Of a stretch of DNA of 64,000 nucleotides, positions 62,163-64,000 are shown in pieces (the stretch's first letter is position 1; each line of letters starts with the position of its first letter). Source of the stretch: Comamonas sp. GTDB lineage: Bacteria > Pseudomonadota > Gammaproteobacteria > Burkholderiales > Burkholderiaceae_C. The notes below the pieces were generated by a model, which saw only the letters and a list, made by a program, of their open reading frames with translations, ran no database searches and was not told the DNA's origin. The stretch covers positions 343,940 to 407,939 of the forward strand of contig JAQVCA010000001.1 in assembly GCA_028690035.1 (NCBI GenBank). Reading direction: 5' to 3'. The position numbers and the translations under genes were made by a program.

Positions 62163-64000
62163 TTATCCACGCAGCTTGGCGCCCAAGGCACTGGCCAGCG
62201 CAGCAATGGCTGCCTGCATGGCAGCATCAATTTGCGCATCGGTCAAGGCTTCGGTGCCACTGCCAAGCGTCAGACGCACGGCCAGACTTTTCTCGTCCTG
62301 CGCCAAAGCACCAGGCGCAGCCTGCTCGCCCGCTTTGAGTTTTTTGGGGCGGAATACATCGAACAGCACCGCCGTGCGCAGCTGCGGCACCGCAGCGTGC
62401 AGCACCTCCATCACCTGCGCATGGGTCACCGCCTCTTTCACGACCACGGCAATGTCGCGCTCCACCAGCTGGTGCTTGGGCACCGGCTGGAACTGGGGCA
62501 CCGCACGCCGCTGTACCGCATCCAGCTCCAACTCGAACAACACCGGGGCCTGGGGCAAATCCCACTGCTGACGCCATTGGGGATGCAACTCCCCCACGTA
62601 GCCGATGGCCTTGCCGCCCACCAGCACACGTGCGCAGCGACCAGGGTGCATGGCCGGGTGCTGCGCAGGCTCAAAAACAGCGGCCAGAGGGGCCAACAAA
62701 GCCTCTACGTCGCCCTTGGCATCGTAAAAGTCGACCTTGCTTTCTGTGCGCCCCCACTGCAACTGCTCGGCTGCACCATAGGCCAGCCCGGCCACGCGCA
62801 TCGGCTGGTGAAAGCCCTGCACCGTCGTGTTGGAGTTGGCGACCGACGCATCTTTCAAGAACACACGTCCCAGCTCAAACACGCGCACGCGCGCTGCCTT
62901 GCGATCCAGATTGAACTTCAACACCTGCAGCAACGACCCCAGCAGAGACGAGCGCATCACACTCAAGTGGCTGGCAATCGGGTTGAGCAACTGCACCGGC
63001 TGGGGATTGCCCGCCAGGGTGTGCTCCCACTGCTCCTGCACGAAACTGAAGTTGATCGTTTCTTGGTAGCCCAGACCCGCCAGCGCATGGCGCACGGCAA
63101 ACGCACTGCGACGGTTTTCTGCGCCCAGTTTGGGGGCAATCGGCGCCAGCGGCTTGGTGGCAGGCAGGTTTTCATAGCCCACCATGCGCGCCACCTCTTC
63201 GATCAAGTCCTCTTCCAGGTTGATGTCAAAACGCAACGTCGGCGCCGTCACTTCCAGCACACCATCGGCCACAGCCTTGGCAGGCAGACCCAGACCATTC
63301 AACGCATCCAGGCATTGTTGCTGCGTCACCGGCATACCAATCACCTTGGCAGCACGCGCTACGCGCAGCTGCACCTGCTTGGGCGCTGGCATATTGGGCT
63401 GCAGATCGGTGATCGGCCCGCACGCAGTGTGCGGCGTGCCACAAATTTGCAGCACCAGCTCGGTAATGCGCTCCAGCACCTGCACCGTCTGGGCAGGATC
63501 GACGCCGCGTTCAAAACGGTGCCCCGCATCGGTCGAAAAATTGAAGCGGCGCGAGCGCCCGGCTACCGCTTTGGGCCACCAGAAAGCGGCCTCAATATAG
63601 ATATTCTGCGTGCCATCGGATACCGCCGTCGCAGCGCCGCCCATGATGCCGGCCAGCGACTCCAGCCCACGCCCATCGGCAATCACGCCCACCTGCTCAT
63701 CCACGATCACCGTGTTGCCATTGAGCAGCTCCAGCTGCTCGCCACCCTTGCCCCAGCCCACTTGCAAACCACCGCTGATCTTGTCCAGATCAAAAATATG
63801 CGAAGGCTGGCCCAGTTCAAACATCACATAGTTAGAGATGTCCACCAAAGGCGACACGGTACGCTGACCACAGCGCGCCAGACGATCGGCCATCCACTGC
63901 GGCGTGGCCACCTGCGTATTCACACCGCGCACGATGCGCCCCGAAAAACGCCCGCACAGGTCAGGTGCCAGCACCTGGACGGGCAGCACGTCTGCGCTGG
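62163..64000 (-). CDS. pheT: Phenylalanyl-tRNA synthetase beta subunit (3' part)
   Basis: The C-terminal 612 codons of PheT; the gene enters from beyond the window end, so the N-terminal tRNA-binding domain is missing only because of the cut. Visible are the B5 domain region (TLRFDINLEEDLIEEVARM), the synthetase-like core (GLGYQETINFSFV, NPIASHLSVMRSSL) and the C-terminal anticodon-binding domain (KHQLVERDIAVVV, LFDVFRPKKLKAGEQ). It forms the alpha2-beta2 enzyme that charges tRNA-Phe. ihfA follows after 3 bp. Confidence 0.97.
   Translation of the reverse strand, partial: SADVLPVQVLAPDLCGRFSGRIVRGVNTQVATPQWMADRLARCGQRTVSPLVDISNYVMFELGQPSHIFDLDKISGGLQVGWGKGGEQLELLNGNTVIVDEQVGVIADGRGLESLAGIMGGAATAVSDGTQNIYIEAAFWWPKAVAGRSRRFNFSTDAGHRFERGVDPAQTVQVLERITELVLQICGTPHTACGPITDLQPNMPAPKQVQLRVARAAKVIGMPVTQQQCLDALNGLGLPAKAVADGVLEVTAPTLRFDINLEEDLIEEVARMVGYENLPATKPLAPIAPKLGAENRRSAFAVRHALAGLGYQETINFSFVQEQWEHTLAGNPQPVQLLNPIASHLSVMRSSLLGSLLQVLKFNLDRKAARVRVFELGRVFLKDASVANSNTTVQGFHQPMRVAGLAYGAAEQLQWGRTESKVDFYDAKGDVEALLAPLAAVFEPAQHPAMHPGRCARVLVGGKAIGYVGELHPQWRQQWDLPQAPVLFELELDAVQRRAVPQFQPVPKHQLVERDIAVVVKEAVTHAQVMEVLHAAVPQLRTAVLFDVFRPKKLKAGEQAAPGALAQDEKSLAVRLTLGSGTEALTDAQIDAAMQAAIAALASALGAKLRG

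Overview
The window is core chromosome of a GC-rich betaproteobacterium. The family Comamonadaceae (a Comamonas, Acidovorax or Alicycliphilus relative) fits best. The reasons are EarP-type EF-P modification, the hemC-hemD-hemX-hemY order, a lipoyl-domain-bearing dihydrolipoamide dehydrogenase, and a dispersed repeat whose AGCTGCT / GCGCTT core I recall from Comamonadaceae. Placement rests on protein style and synteny only.

Layout: 1-2.6 kb, unidentified gene tail, efp and earP, tRNA-Val, 7Fe ferredoxin. 2.6-11.6 kb, a CHASE/PAS/GGDEF/EAL protein, the helicase HrpA and an acyl-CoA synthetase, all on the minus strand. 11.8-16 kb, di-heme cytochrome c peroxidase and PEP carboxylase. 16-20.2 kb, haem operon hemCDXY. 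20.3-25.5 kb, valS, galU, and the sulfur genes cysM-tusA. 25.5-26.2 kb, tRNA-Leu, initiator tRNA-Met and a ComEA-like protein. 26.4-33 kb, a six-gene Mrp Na+/H+ antiporter operon followed by the fluoride channel crcB. 33-36.6 kb, a LOG-family protein, an MFS carrier and an NhaD-type antiporter. 37-38.6 kb, a phasin, a candidate small RNA and a 3-hydroxyacyl-CoA dehydrogenase-like SDR. 39.1-45.4 kb, the pyruvate dehydrogenase operon aceE-aceF-lpdA, divergent from a PAS histidine kinase and FixJ-type regulator (45.6-48.8 kb). 48.9-60.9 kb, folD, a ZnuD-like receptor, exonuclease I, oligopeptidase A, metC, lgt, a split chromate transporter, rlmB and a DUF3297 protein. 61-64 kb, two identical inverted tRNA-Pro genes around an OB-fold gene, then ihfA and the 3' part of pheT.

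The main unexplained signals are four. (1) A candidate sRNA lies between the phasin and SDR genes: promoter, three stem-loops, terminator. Its unpaired anti-Shine-Dalgarno stretch matches the aceE ribosome-binding site over 11 bases, which could link carbon storage to acetyl-CoA supply. (2) A short dispersed repeat occurs singly or as head-to-head hairpins, both between genes and in frame inside hrpA and earP. Similar sequence appears in the Ala-rich linkers of aceF and lpdA. (3) The phasin, SDR and ComEA-like promoters carry clear palindromic operators. (4) Two full-length identical tRNA-Pro genes stand in inverted orientation around an SSB-like gene. I saw no insertion sequence, prophage or CRISPR array.
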